A stretch of DNA of 64,000 nt, taken from assembly GCA_030655135.1 (NCBI GenBank), contig JAURWC010000042.1:254553-318552 (forward strand), given 5' to 3'. The translations under genes were made by a program, and so were the position numbers. The stretch's first letter is position 1. Each line of letters opens with the position of its first letter. Of this stretch, positions 9,121-17,670 are shown piece after piece. The stretch is from Hyphomicrobiaceae bacterium (GTDB lineage: Bacteria > Pseudomonadota > Alphaproteobacteria > Rhizobiales > Hyphomicrobiaceae). The notes under the pieces were generated by a model. That model worked only from the letters and a program-made list of their open reading frames with translations. It did no database searches and was not told the DNA's origin.

Positions 9121-9291
9121 TTACTGCGTTGAGGTGCCGCGCAACAGGTAGCGCGCCAGCAGATACGAGCCGATCTCACCGACGGCAACGGCCGCAAAGC
9201 CCCAACCTAACAGCTCCCAGCGATTATGCTGCGAGCGACTCGAATGCGACGAATGACACGAGGCACAACGTGGTCGCTGTTGAATCCGCAA
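9121..9291 (-). CDS. Possible small membrane protein with a CASCH motif
   Basis: A 56-aa reading frame found by reading the gap between the ABC exporter and the outer-membrane gene. After a basic start it has RCASCHSSHSS, a basic linker, then a hydrophobic C-terminal half containing WELLGWGFAAVAVGEIGSY. The last half looks like a genuine membrane helix with Arg flanks. The only usable start is a TTG with no convincing ribosome site, so it may be a remnant or a random frame. The rest of the gap (9065-9120 and 9292-9407) shows nothing recognisable. Confidence 0.3.
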   Translation of the reverse strand: MRIQQRPRCASCHSSHSSRSQHNRWELLGWGFAAVAVGEIGSYLLARYLLRGTSTQ

Positions 9292-9407
9292 GCGTAATGA
9301 GTTTCAGACAGAGTTGCGCGATCACGTACGGCATCATCGATCCCTGACCTCGGTCGCCGCAAAATTGCTCATGCGACGGAAGTTTTCAAGGCCAGGCAAG
9401 CGGCCGG

Positions 9408-10298
9408 TTAGAACACCACCTCGACGCTCAGTTTGAGCGTTGCATCGGGCGTGTCGTCATTTAGACCAAGCAGCGTTCCGACGCCGAGTTTGGTCTCGGC
9501 CTCACTGCCGGGCTGCCCGTGCGGAAAAGTGAAGTAAACCACCGGACCCAAGCGATGCTGGTCGAAATCGCCGAACAGTTGCGCCTCCAGGCCTGGATCG
9601 CCGGAACCAGCGACACGTTCCAAGACGCCGTAGGCCTCCAACGCGAAATCGAGACGGTCCGAAGCCTTGTATTTCACGGCAGCCGCATAGCCGAAGTCCA
9701 GCTTGTTGTCGCGACGGCCGAAGTCGTCGGCGGCGCCACCGAAGAACTGCGTCACGCGTGGATTGAGGCTGGCGAGCCATGGGCCGTGGCCCCATTCAAA
9801 GATCGGGCCGGCCGTCACCGTGCGCTGCCCCGAACTTTCGAACGGATGTTCGTACTCGGCCAGCAGTCCAAAGCCGAAGCCGTCGCCAAGGCGCCGCTTC
9901 ACCACGAGGATGGCTTCGATCTCAAACTCGTCGAGCTTGATCGCGTCGAAATGACCGGCCTCCCCGGCGGAGCTGAACTCGTCTACCCGCTCCTTCTCGA
10001 ACTCAATGCCGACTCGGGTTTTGAAATGGTGTGAAAAGCCTGCCTCGATTTCCAAGGCGTGCATCTGCCGGGGCAGGCTGTTGTCATCTCCGGCAAGGCC
10101 ATCGGCCGTGCTGCGCGTTTGCCGCTTGGGCATCCCGAGGGAATAAGCGTTCTGGCTCTGGACTTCGATTTCGCCAGGTTCGGCGTTGAGCGACTTGATC
10201 TCGAACTGCCCGACCGCGGGGCCGGCCCGAGCCGGTCCGGCGACCAATCCCGCCGCCCCGATGAAGCACACCGCGCCACGCAACAAGACCGCTCGCAT
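9408..10298 (-). CDS. Putative outer-membrane protein
   Basis: Unrecognised 296-aa exported protein. The ATG at 10298 follows a strong GGAGGGG site and begins a clear Sec signal peptide ending in GPARA-GP. The mature part alternates polar and hydrophobic residues, has many aromatic positions, and ends EVVF; a terminal Phe is typical of outer-membrane beta-barrels. Segments such as GFGFGLLAEYEHPF and GPIFEWGHGPWLASLNP resemble barrel strands. A longer start at 10439 is rejected because it would bury the signal peptide. It is divergent from a cytochrome c gene, with about 250 bp between them. Confidence 0.7.
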   Translation of the reverse strand: MRAVLLRGAVCFIGAAGLVAGPARAGPAVGQFEIKSLNAEPGEIEVQSQNAYSLGMPKRQTRSTADGLAGDDNSLPRQMHALEIEAGFSHHFKTRVGIEFEKERVDEFSSAGEAGHFDAIKLDEFEIEAILVVKRRLGDGFGFGLLAEYEHPFESSGQRTVTAGPIFEWGHGPWLASLNPRVTQFFGGAADDFGRRDNKLDFGYAAAVKYKASDRLDFALEAYGVLERVAGSGDPGLEAQLFGDFDQHRLGPVVYFTFPHGQPGSEAETKLGVGTLLGLNDDTPDATLKLSVEVVF

Positions 10299-10548
10299 CG
10301 CCGCCCCTCCCTCGCTGGGATTTCTTCCCGTCTGTTCTTGGAGATTTGGTAACACACCCATGCTGACGACAGCCTGACGCCCTCGGCTAGGCCCGCCGCC
10401 CCTTTCGATCCGAGCTAAGCTCTGGCCGGATTGATGCACAATGAAGCAGTCGCGACGGGATTTTTTCCCGACTTTCGCGGGAGCGGCAACGCGTCCGGGA
10501 TTGATGCGTTAGCTGCAAAAGCAACAACACATCAGTCGGGAGAACCCA

Positions 10549-11007
10549 ATGAAGCAAACACTGTTTGCGGCAACCGCCGCATTGCTGTCAGCCATGATGG
10601 CGGCCTCGGCCCTGGCTCAGGATAGCGGTGGCGGCAAGAAGCCGCTCGACGCCGTCAACGCAGCGGAAAAGGGACAACTGCAGAACCCATTCAAGGACGA
10701 CAAGGCAGCGGCCGAGGCCGGGCACAAACTGTACATGTCCGCCGGCTGCAACGGGTGTCACGGTGGAACCGGCGGCGGCGGCATGGGACCACCGCTGACC
10801 AATGCCATATGGATCTACGGGAAAGACGAGGACACGCTGTATCGCCTCATCACGCTCGGCTCGCAGGAGTTACAGGCGAAGGGCTACACGCGTAAGGGCT
10901 CGGAAAGCGTGAAAGGTCCGATGCCGCCGTTCAAGGACATCGTCAAGAGTGACGAAGATCTCTGGAAGATCGTCACCTGGATCACGTCGCTGAGCGCGGG
11001 TAAGTAA
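10549..11007 (+). CDS. Periplasmic c-type cytochrome
   Basis: Class I cytochrome c of 152 aa. A Sec signal peptide covers about residues 1-23 (ALAQ). The heme motif CNGCH is at 67-71 and the likely sixth ligand is M125 in GPMPPF. The order heme, GPPLTNAIWIYG, then MPPF resembles cytochromes linked to methanol oxidation. A methanol dehydrogenase is not in the window, so this role is an inference supported only by the convergent MxaD-like gene. A GGGAGAA site precedes the ATG, and a terminator follows the stop. Confidence 0.88.
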   Translation: MKQTLFAATAALLSAMMAASALAQDSGGGKKPLDAVNAAEKGQLQNPFKDDKAAAEAGHKLYMSAGCNGCHGGTGGGGMGPPLTNAIWIYGKDEDTLYRLITLGSQELQAKGYTRKGSESVKGPMPPFKDIVKSDEDLWKIVTWITSLSAGK

Positions 11008-11023
11008 CAGAGACATTCGATGG

Positions 11024-11050
11024 CGGGCGAACCTGGTGGTTCGCCCGTTT
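11024..11050 (+). terminator. Rho-independent terminator after the cytochrome c gene
   Basis: Perfect 10-bp stem CGGGCGAACC / GGTTCGCCCG, loop TGGT, then TTTC. It sits 17 bp after the cytochrome stop codon and just before the end of the convergent SRPBCC gene, and could serve transcripts from both sides. Confidence 0.75.
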
Positions 11051-11057
11051 CGCTCGG

Positions 11058-11588
11058 TTACTTGCCGCTTTCGACCTTCGCCTTCAGCGCTTCCAGGCCT
11101 TCTTTCTGGAACGCGGCGATCGCCTTGACGGCAGCGGGGTCCGACAGCTCCGGCGGCGGGTCATTGTTCATGTAGCCGCGATAGAACGCGCCCTTCCACT
11201 CGACCTTGGATTTGCCGTTGGCCTCGGTGACCGTCAGCGTGCTCGAGTAGCCTTCGACGGGAAGCGTCTTGAGATCTTCGTCGTTGGTCAGGAAGGCGAT
11301 CGACCGCTCGGCGGGCTCAAACTTCGTCAACGTGTCCGTGAACACGCCGCCGGATTTGAACGTCAGCTTGCGCTTGGCCACGTCCACTTCCGTGCCACCC
11401 GTCACCTCTGCCTTGGCAATGGCGGGGTGCCAGCTCATGTCGTCGTATTTGCCGATGACCGCCCACACCTTGTCGGCGGGCGCGTTGATCTCGATCGTCG
11501 AGATTTCCTTTTTGCGGCTGGGGCCGTGGGCCGTCGCCAAAGCGGGCAACAACACCGCGAGCAGTGTCACGAGAGCAATTCGGGTCAA
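11058..11588 (-). CDS. Secreted SRPBCC-fold protein, MxaD-like
   Basis: Periplasmic protein of 176 aa with a Sec signal peptide (residues 1-20, ending ATA-HG) followed by an SRPBCC/polyketide-cyclase-like domain (INAPADKVWAVIGKYDDMSWHP). Proteins of this size and layout include MxaD, which in methylotrophs aids electron transfer from methanol dehydrogenase to its cytochrome. The convergent cytochrome c gene next door fits this. The start is TTG with a GAGG site nine bases upstream. Without mxaF or xoxF nearby the assignment stays at fold level. Confidence 0.75.
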   Translation of the reverse strand: MTRIALVTLLAVLLPALATAHGPSRKKEISTIEINAPADKVWAVIGKYDDMSWHPAIAKAEVTGGTEVDVAKRKLTFKSGGVFTDTLTKFEPAERSIAFLTNDEDLKTLPVEGYSSTLTVTEANGKSKVEWKGAFYRGYMNNDPPPELSDPAAVKAIAAFQKEGLEALKAKVESGK

Positions 11589-11738
11589 CGGCGGCCTCTT
11601 TCGTGTTTCGCTTCAAGCTGCATCAGCCGGGTGCAGGTCCGGCTGATGCGCTGCTGCTAACACTGCCGCGGCAAACGGTTCAATCCGTCAAAGGCAGATC
11701 GGGAAATAGTCCCGTGCTCGTTGCCGCCACGCCCTGGC

Positions 11739-12227
11739 TCAAGAGGTGCGCGTATAGCGCGATGTCATGAACTCGATCCATTGGCCATCGTCCTGCTGCA
11801 GGCGCGCACGGAAGATGTACTCGTCCTTGCTGACGATCTCGATCTCGTCCTGATACTGCGCTGTGCCGGGCTTCCCGTCCATGCGGGGACCTACGCTGTC
11901 CAAAGGCAAGACTTTCTTGGCAGCGTCGAGCGTGCCCTCGTAAGTCCAGAAGCTGCTCATCATCGTCGCGATGAAGCTGCCGACGAACTTGCCCTTGGCC
12001 GGATCGAACCCGAGTGTGATGATCGATTTGACCGGGTCCTCGCCCATCTTCGTGTCGGCTTCGAACAGCATCCACAGTTCTCCGAACTTGCGGATCGTTT
12101 GCGTTCCCTCTTGTGTCAAGGTGCCTTCCGGCGACTTGCATTCTCCCAGGAACTTCCAATTTCCTTCGAGTTGCTGCAGCCAGCGGTGCTCGGCCACGGG
12201 TTGCGCGAATGGCGGTTGCTCGGACAT
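11739..12227 (-). CDS. DUF1579 family protein
   Basis: Cytosolic 162-aa protein of the DUF1579 family, a lipocalin-like beta-barrel fold of unknown role. The ATG at 12227 follows an AGGAGA site and gives MSEQPPFAQPVAEHRWLQQL. The segments EGNWKFLGEC, LWMLFEADTKMG and SIITLGFDPAKGKFVGSF are typical for the family. The extra nine codons to 12254 would precede the ribosome site and are excluded. It stands about 150 bp upstream of the MxaD-like gene on the same strand, too far for certain co-transcription. Confidence 0.82.
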   Translation of the reverse strand: MSEQPPFAQPVAEHRWLQQLEGNWKFLGECKSPEGTLTQEGTQTIRKFGELWMLFEADTKMGEDPVKSIITLGFDPAKGKFVGSFIATMMSSFWTYEGTLDAAKKVLPLDSVGPRMDGKPGTAQYQDEIEIVSKDEYIFRARLQQDDGQWIEFMTSRYTRTS

Positions 12228-12497
12228 CCTGGTTCTCCTTTTTTGATCTCGCAATGATCCCTAGACGATCCGTTTCGCGATATTTCGACAGGCCGCACGC
12301 TTTTTTTGCCGTCGCGACCGCTTGGCCGCATCACAATCCCATCACGTCCCGCTCCTAAGCTGCAGGGGAACACTAACCGGTCGGCTAAAAAGGGGCTGCG
12401 GCCGCCGCAATCACACCCCATATTGTCAGATCGAACGTCGCCGACCCGGGGCGAAGTGCACTTGGCCGGGTTCACTTTTTTGAATGAGAACAAACAC

Positions 12498-13160
12498 ATG
12501 TCAAATAAACGGGGCGCTAAGCCCCTTGCTACAAGCCTCCATCTCAATGGCAAATCGCCGCCCAAATTGATCCAGAATATCTGCGTTTATTGCGGTTCCG
12601 GCCAAGGCGCCAAGCCAATCTATGCGGAAGCCGCGCGCACGCTCGGTCAGTCGCTGGCGGCCAACGATATCGGCCTCGTCTACGGCGGCGGCAGCCTCGG
12701 CCTGATGGGCGAAGTTGCGCGCTCCACATTGGACGCCGGCGGCCGCGTCACCGGCATCATCCCCGAGTTTCTCTCCGAGAAGGAGCAGATGATGACGGAT
12801 GCCGACGAGCTGATCGTTACCAAGGACATGCACGAGCGCAAGCAGCTGATGTTCCTGAAGTCGGACGCCTTCGTCGCGCTTCCAGGCGGCATCGGCACAC
12901 TGGAAGAGCTGGTGGAACAGCTTACCTGGTCGCAGCTCGGCCGGCATGAAAAGCCGATTATCGTTGCCGACATCGGCGGCTTCTGGTCGCCGTTCCTCAA
13001 CCTGCTGGCGCACATGAAGGAGGACGCGTTCATCCGCTCCGGCCTGGATGTCCACTTTTCGGTGGTTGGAGATGCGGCCAACATCGTTCCTGCAGCGCTT
13101 GCGGCCGTGGAACGCAAGGGTGAGATCGATCCCGGCATCGCCGTCGCCGCGCGCTTCTAG
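12498..13160 (+). CDS. LOG family nucleotide phosphoribohydrolase (TIGR00730)
   Basis: Rossmann-like protein of 220 aa in the LOG family. Members cleave nucleoside 5'-monophosphates, including AMP and cytokinin nucleotides, to base and ribose 5-phosphate. The family motifs are visible: YGGGSLGLMG near residue 60 and PGGIGTLEE near residue 133. The ATG at 12498 removes a proline- and arginine-rich upstream extension that the longer frame to 12306 would add. The stop codon overlaps the stop of the convergent mgtE gene by four bases. Confidence 0.88.
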   Translation: MSNKRGAKPLATSLHLNGKSPPKLIQNICVYCGSGQGAKPIYAEAARTLGQSLAANDIGLVYGGGSLGLMGEVARSTLDAGGRVTGIIPEFLSEKEQMMTDADELIVTKDMHERKQLMFLKSDAFVALPGGIGTLEELVEQLTWSQLGRHEKPIIVADIGGFWSPFLNLLAHMKEDAFIRSGLDVHFSVVGDAANIVPAALAAVERKGEIDPGIAVAARF

Positions 13161-14539
13161 GTCAGCATCAACGTTGCCAGCCCGAGAAACGCGAAGAAGC
13201 CGACGACGTCCGTCACCATCGTGACGAAGACGCCGGAGGCTGGTGCGGGGTCAAGATCCAGCCAATCCATTCCGAGCGGAATGAGGATGCCAGCCAGCGC
13301 GGCGGCTAGCAGGTTGACGATCATGGCGGCGCCGATCACCCAGCCGAGGATGCTGGCCCCGAACCACAACACGACGATGCCGGCCATCACCACTGAAAGA
13401 ATGGCGCCGTTTGCCAAGCCAACCAGCGCCTCGCGCGTGATGACGCGGCGGGCATTGACGCGGCCGAGCTTGTTGGTTGCCAGCGCGCGCACGGTCACAG
13501 TCATGGTCTGCGTGCCGGCGTTGCCGCCCATCGACGCCACGATCGGCATCAGCACGGCCAGCGCCACCATCTGCTGAATCGTGGCATCAAACGCCTGGAT
13601 GACCGTCGAAGCCAGCACGGCGGTGCCGAGGTTGACGAGCAGCCAGGGAATGCGGCTGCGCAGCGTCGAGAGTACGCTGTCGCCGAGGGACTCGTCGCCG
13701 ACGCCGCCCAGCGCGCGCATGTCTTCATCGGCCTCGTCCTGAATGACTTCGACCACGTCGTCGACCGTCAGAACGCCGACCAGGCGGTTGTTGGCATCGA
13801 CAACGGGTGCCGACATCAAGTCGTAACGGCCGAACTGGCGCGCCACCTCTTCCTGGTCGTCGGTCGCCAGCACGACGTGCCGGTCTTTTTCCATGATCTG
13901 CTCGATCGGCACGTCACGCTTTGTCCGCAGCAGGCGCGAGAGCCCGACGGACCCCATCACCCGGAACGAGGGATCGACCACGAAAATCTCGGAAAAGGTC
14001 TCCGGCAGGTCCTTCGCTTCGCGCATGTAGTCGATGAGGCGTCCGACTGACCAGAACGGAGGGGCAGCGACGAACTCGGACTGCATGAGACGGCCGGCCG
14101 TCTCTTCGGGGTATTCCAGGTTGCGTTCAAGGGCTGCGCGGTCGCTGATCCCGAGCTGAGCAAGGATCTCCTCCTTGTCCTCCTCCTCGAGGTTTTCGAG
14201 CAGGTAGGCCGCGTCGTCGGTGTCGAGTTCGGTAACTGCACGTGCCAGCAATTCGTTGGGCAGCGCTTCAGAGAGCTGGTCGCGAACCGTGTAGTCGAGT
14301 TCCGAGAGCACCTCGAAGTCGAACGCAGGCCCCAGCGCCTGGATCAGCGCGACACGCTGTTCAGGCACGAGAAGTTCGATGAGGTCGGCAAGGTCCGGCA
14401 CCCGCATATCGTGCGTCAAGCGCACGGCCTCGGCCGTATCGCCGGCGTGGAGGGCTTCGGCCACGGCATCGACGAGGCTGGCGGCTCTCTCTTCGGCCTC
14501 CTCCTCGGTTTCGCGCACGATCTCGTCTTGCTCGGCCAT
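13157..14539 (-). CDS. mgtE: Magnesium transporter MgtE
   Basis: Inner-membrane Mg2+ channel of 460 aa. The N-terminal superhelical domain (about residues 20-125, DLADLIELLVPEQRVALIQALG) is followed by a tandem CBS pair (about 130-260, with PVVDANNRLVGVLTVDDV). The C-terminal membrane domain of five helices carries the PMIVASMGGNAGTQ-like pore segment, here MPIVASMGGNAGTQT. The start at 14539 was chosen because the 26 codons upstream look non-coding and a GGCGGGG site precedes this ATG. The gating domains are intact, so magnesium sensing is expected. Confidence 0.92.
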   Translation of the reverse strand: MAEQDEIVRETEEEAEERAASLVDAVAEALHAGDTAEAVRLTHDMRVPDLADLIELLVPEQRVALIQALGPAFDFEVLSELDYTVRDQLSEALPNELLARAVTELDTDDAAYLLENLEEEDKEEILAQLGISDRAALERNLEYPEETAGRLMQSEFVAAPPFWSVGRLIDYMREAKDLPETFSEIFVVDPSFRVMGSVGLSRLLRTKRDVPIEQIMEKDRHVVLATDDQEEVARQFGRYDLMSAPVVDANNRLVGVLTVDDVVEVIQDEADEDMRALGGVGDESLGDSVLSTLRSRIPWLLVNLGTAVLASTVIQAFDATIQQMVALAVLMPIVASMGGNAGTQTMTVTVRALATNKLGRVNARRVITREALVGLANGAILSVVMAGIVVLWFGASILGWVIGAAMIVNLLAAALAGILIPLGMDWLDLDPAPASGVFVTMVTDVVGFFAFLGLATLMLT

Positions 14540-14755
14540 TGCCCCGCCTAAATCCGGCTTTTGTCCTGAAATTTCGTTCCGCAACACGGCGCTTAGCACA
14601 GCTGGCTGATGCCGCATACGCCAACTCGGCGCCAGCTTGTTGAGGCACCGCGACGCGGTTGGCGGGTTGCCGCGATTATGTCACGCAGTTATGTCACGCG
14701 TTTGAGATATACCGAGCAAAACCCGGCAAGCGGGTGATCAGCGGGAGGAGTGGGG

Positions 14756-15748
14756 ATGGCCGTCGCGCGGGTAGCGGCGCCGATGTGGTTGGCTGCAGGA
14801 ATCGTCCTCATCGGTCTGGCCCCGGCACGAGCAGAGCCTTGCCCCGCAGGTGACGCGGCCCTCGGCGTGTCGCGTACGGTCGAGATCGACACGACCGGTG
14901 GCCCCAGGTTCGGCGCGCAGTATCCCGGCAACGACTTCCTGCAACCCGGCGAAGTCGTGCTCACGTTCGACGATGGCCCCTCGCGCGCCAAGACGCCGGC
15001 CATTCTCAATGCGCTGGCAGCTCATTGCACCAAGGGCACGTTCCTGATCGTCGGGCGCATGGCCCTGGTAGAGCCTGAACTGCTGCGCGAAGTTGCGCAT
15101 GCCGGGCACACGATCGGCCTGCATACCTGGTCGCACAAGAAGCTGTCGTCGATCTCGGCGGCGAAGGCGAAGGAAGAAATCGAGCTCGGCCACAGCATGG
15201 TCGAAAAGAGCCTCGGCCAGCCCGTCGCGCCGTTCTTCCGCTTTCCGTACCTCGCCGCGTCGCACTCCATGCTGACCTACCTGGGAGAGCGCAACATCGC
15301 CACCCTCGGCATCGACATCGACAGCAAGGATTTCACCACGCGCAAGCCGGACGAGATGATGCGCAACGTGCTGACCCAGCTGAAGGCCAGGGGCAAAGGC
15401 ATCATTCTCTTCCACGACATCCAGGCCTCGACGGCCGCCGGGCTGAAAACCCTGCTGGACGAGCTGAAAAAGCGCGGCTTCAAGGTTGTCCATATCACCG
15501 GCGCCAAGAGCGTGCCGACAATTGCCTCTTATGATAAGCGCGCCGAGCAGCTCATCGCCAAACGCCAGGTGGCGAGCGTCAACAAGGAAGTGCACGCCCC
15601 GCCGGTATTCGGGCCGGACAGCCCCGCGGGAAACGAGGCCATCGAACCAGAAGAGTTGCCGTGGCTACGCGAGCAAAAGCCCGACGTGGCAGCCCCTGGC
15701 GCAGAGGCACCGCCAGAGCCGCGCCAAAAGGCGTGGTGGGAATTCTAG
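14756..15748 (+). CDS. Secreted polysaccharide deacetylase (CE4/NodB family)
   Basis: Exported 330-aa protein with a Sec signal peptide (ending ARA-EP) and a NodB homology domain. Visible CE4 motifs are LTFDDGPS (catalytic and metal Asp), HTWSH (metal His) and FFRFPY. LFHDIQ is the late motif. The C-terminal 60 residues are proline-rich and probably disordered. The ATG at 14756 lies seven bases after GGGAGG and is preferred over a GTG at 14750. It precedes a paralogue by about 140 bp. The substrate, peptidoglycan or another amino sugar polymer, cannot be told. Confidence 0.88.
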   Translation: MAVARVAAPMWLAAGIVLIGLAPARAEPCPAGDAALGVSRTVEIDTTGGPRFGAQYPGNDFLQPGEVVLTFDDGPSRAKTPAILNALAAHCTKGTFLIVGRMALVEPELLREVAHAGHTIGLHTWSHKKLSSISAAKAKEEIELGHSMVEKSLGQPVAPFFRFPYLAASHSMLTYLGERNIATLGIDIDSKDFTTRKPDEMMRNVLTQLKARGKGIILFHDIQASTAAGLKTLLDELKKRGFKVVHITGAKSVPTIASYDKRAEQLIAKRQVASVNKEVHAPPVFGPDSPAGNEAIEPEELPWLREQKPDVAAPGAEAPPEPRQKAWWEF

Positions 15749-15890
15749 AGTTGATGATGACATTTGCGCCGCATGGCTTGCCCGCCACGGCCGGAAGCCT
15801 TTAACCTTTTGTCTGTTCCGCTAGGGGTTGCCGCACCCCGGCAAACTCTCGTATGTGGGCCATCCGAGCCATTACATGGGAATTACGCGT

Positions 15891-16955
15891 ATGCGCCTCA
15901 TCATCGCGTTCGCCGCCTTCTGTTTCGCCACGGCCGCGGTCGCGCAGGATCAATCCTGCTCCGACAAGACGCAGGGCCTGCCGGTTTCGCGCGTCGTCGA
16001 GATCGACCCCGCCGGCGGCCCGCTGTACGGAGACCTGTCACGCTTTGCCAAGGAAGAAAGCTTCCTGCAGCCCAAGGAAGTCGTGCTGACGTTCGACGAC
16101 GGCCCGATGCCCTGGATCACCAAATCCATCCTCGACACGCTCGATAGCTATTGCACCAAGGCGACGTTCTTTGCGGTAGGCCAGATGGCGATCGCCTATC
16201 CGCATATGGTGAAGGATGTGATGGCCCGCGGCCACACGATGGGCACGCATACCTGGTCGCATCCGCTGAACCTGCGCCGCCTCAGCCTCGACAAGGCAAA
16301 GGACCAGATCGAGCGCGGATTTGCCGCCGTTTCGATGGCAGCCGGCAAGCCGATCGCGCCGTTCTTCCGTTTCCCAGGCTTAAGCGATAGCGATCCGCTG
16401 CTGGCCCACCTGCAGACACGGGGCGTCGCCTCGTTCACCGTCGATGTCGTCTCGAACGACAGCTATATCGGCGACGCCAAGCGGCTGGCCGACTACACGA
16501 TCCGCCAGATTGAACAGCGCCAGGGCGGCATCGTCCTGTTCCATGACATCAAAGCTGCAACCGCCAAGGCGCTGCCGACGATCCTCGCGGCGTTAAAAAA
16601 CAAGGGCTACAAGGTGGTTCACCTGCGCTCGAAGACAACGTTCGAACCGAAGCCTGAGCTTGTCGCTCAGTTGCAGCCTGCGCTGGACAAGGCCCAGGCC
16701 AAGACCAAGGAACTCGTGCCGTTCTTCGGCACCGTGATCCCCAGCGATACCGAGTTGCCGGTCACACAATTGGCGCCTGCTCCGCGTACCCGCCATGCGG
16801 CAGCTGGTGGCGAAGGCCGCCGCCCGGGGCCCGGAAATCGCGCCGGCCAGCCTGGCGATGATGCCGCTGCGGCGCCGGCGGTTGCGCCGCCACCGCGGCG
16901 GCGCCATCGTACACACACGCATTCGGATTCGCCCTTCCCTCCGTTCTTCGACTGA
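15891..16955 (+). CDS. Secreted polysaccharide deacetylase, second copy
   Basis: Paralogue of the preceding gene, 354 aa from the ATG at 15891, which starts a clean Sec signal peptide (MRLIIAFAAFCFATAAVAQ). An in-frame ATG at 15876 is an alternative. Motifs LTFDDGPMPW, HTWSHPLN, FFRFPG and LFHDIK are kept. Both copies share an unusual N-terminal lead-in, SRVVEIDPAGGP here and SRTVEIDTTGGP in the first copy. The C-terminus is a long Pro/Arg/Ala-rich tail with histidines. The copies are clearly related but well diverged, so the duplication is not recent. Confidence 0.88.
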   Translation: MRLIIAFAAFCFATAAVAQDQSCSDKTQGLPVSRVVEIDPAGGPLYGDLSRFAKEESFLQPKEVVLTFDDGPMPWITKSILDTLDSYCTKATFFAVGQMAIAYPHMVKDVMARGHTMGTHTWSHPLNLRRLSLDKAKDQIERGFAAVSMAAGKPIAPFFRFPGLSDSDPLLAHLQTRGVASFTVDVVSNDSYIGDAKRLADYTIRQIEQRQGGIVLFHDIKAATAKALPTILAALKNKGYKVVHLRSKTTFEPKPELVAQLQPALDKAQAKTKELVPFFGTVIPSDTELPVTQLAPAPRTRHAAAGGEGRRPGPGNRAGQPGDDAAAAPAVAPPPRRRHRTHTHSDSPFPPFFD

Positions 16956-17062
16956 CGTGAGGCATTCCCGCCATTGCAATGCGCGGCGCCAGGGCACATC
17001 TTGACGCCAGCAAAGCGCTGTCACGGCCATGGCTTGTGGCGGCCAGCATGAAAGGTCTGCTG

Positions 17063-17380
17063 ATGAAAACCGTTCTCGCGGCGCTCTTCGCCGCCACTGT
17101 ACTTCCTGCTGCGGCCGCACACGCAGCCGGTCCGTTGCCTGGCAGTTCAGCGACAGTCGTTGCAACGGCCCCCGGCATTGTCCAGGCTATCGGCGAGAGG
17201 CAGCGCCGCACCTCGGGCGACTGCAAGCCCTACAACGGCCCCTACGGCTACTACGGCAATCCGTATTGTGAGGGCGGCCTCAGCCGCTACGGTAACGCCG
17301 GCGGCTATGAAGTCGATCTGACCCGGTTTTTCGACGAGCGCTATTATACCGACCGCCGTGACCGCCGCCGCTGGCGCTGA
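17063..17380 (+). CDS. Small secreted protein, Gly/Tyr-rich
   Basis: Not recognised. The ATG at 17063 follows an AAAGG site and gives 105 aa with a Sec signal peptide ending AHA-AG. The mature part has one short Gly/Tyr/Asn-rich section (NGPYGYYGNPYC), two cysteines and a basic C-terminus ending DRRDRRRWR. It is probably periplasmic or cell-surface. The frame upstream to 16979 overlaps the end of the deacetylase region and looks non-coding. The next small gene begins three bases after the stop. Confidence 0.62.
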   Translation: MKTVLAALFAATVLPAAAAHAAGPLPGSSATVVATAPGIVQAIGERQRRTSGDCKPYNGPYGYYGNPYCEGGLSRYGNAGGYEVDLTRFFDERYYTDRRDRRRWR

Positions 17381-17383
17381 TCG

Positions 17384-17590
17384 ATGGACGAAACAACCAT
17401 AGACCGCGCCGCCATGGGCCGCCTTGCCAAAGCCCTCGGCTTCATCGTCGGCGCGGACAACCCGACATCGGTCGCGCTGGCGAAAGCCTGCGAGACGGGT
17501 ACGGAGCGTGACATCAAGGCCGCTCGCACGTTGTTTCTGCGCCTCAAGCCAGGAGACCGCCGCGCGGCGATGGCAATGCTGGCAGACTAA
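17384..17590 (+). CDS. Small hypothetical protein
   Basis: Unrecognised 68-aa cytosolic protein, predicted helical (AMGRLAKALGFIV, RDIKAARTLFLRL, DRRAAMAMLAD). It starts three bases after the preceding secreted protein gene, so the two are probably co-transcribed. A 16-base hairpin (GGGACGC, CA, GCGTCCC) begins directly after its stop at 17591-17606 and could end the transcript. Confidence 0.55.
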   Translation: MDETTIDRAAMGRLAKALGFIVGADNPTSVALAKACETGTERDIKAARTLFLRLKPGDRRAAMAMLAD

Positions 17591-17631
17591 GGGACGCCAG
17601 CGTCCCATTCAGATAGCCAGGCGCCAACCGG

Positions 17632-17657
17632 ATCTGTACATTGCTCCCTGTACAGAT
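17632..17657 (+). promoter_or_regulatory. Inverted repeat before the DUF2314 gene
   Basis: Perfect 9-bp inverted repeat ATCTGTACA / TGTACAGAT with an 8-nt spacer, ending three bases before the GGGGAA ribosome site of the next gene. It could be an operator or an RNA hairpin that affects translation. It is distinct from the hairpin at 17591-17606. Confidence 0.4.
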
Positions 17658-17670
17658 TTCGGGGAACCTC

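Noticed and set aside
9222-9333. Minus-strand frame starting MMPYVIAQLC, like a ferredoxin N-terminus
   Set aside because: It ends after 37 codons and lacks the CxxCxxC clusters of 4Fe-4S ferredoxins.
16795-17004. Possible frameshift at the C-terminus of the second deacetylase
   Set aside because: The Pro/Arg/Ala-rich tail is odd, but the NodB domain is complete before it and the first copy also has a disordered tail, so no error is needed to explain it.
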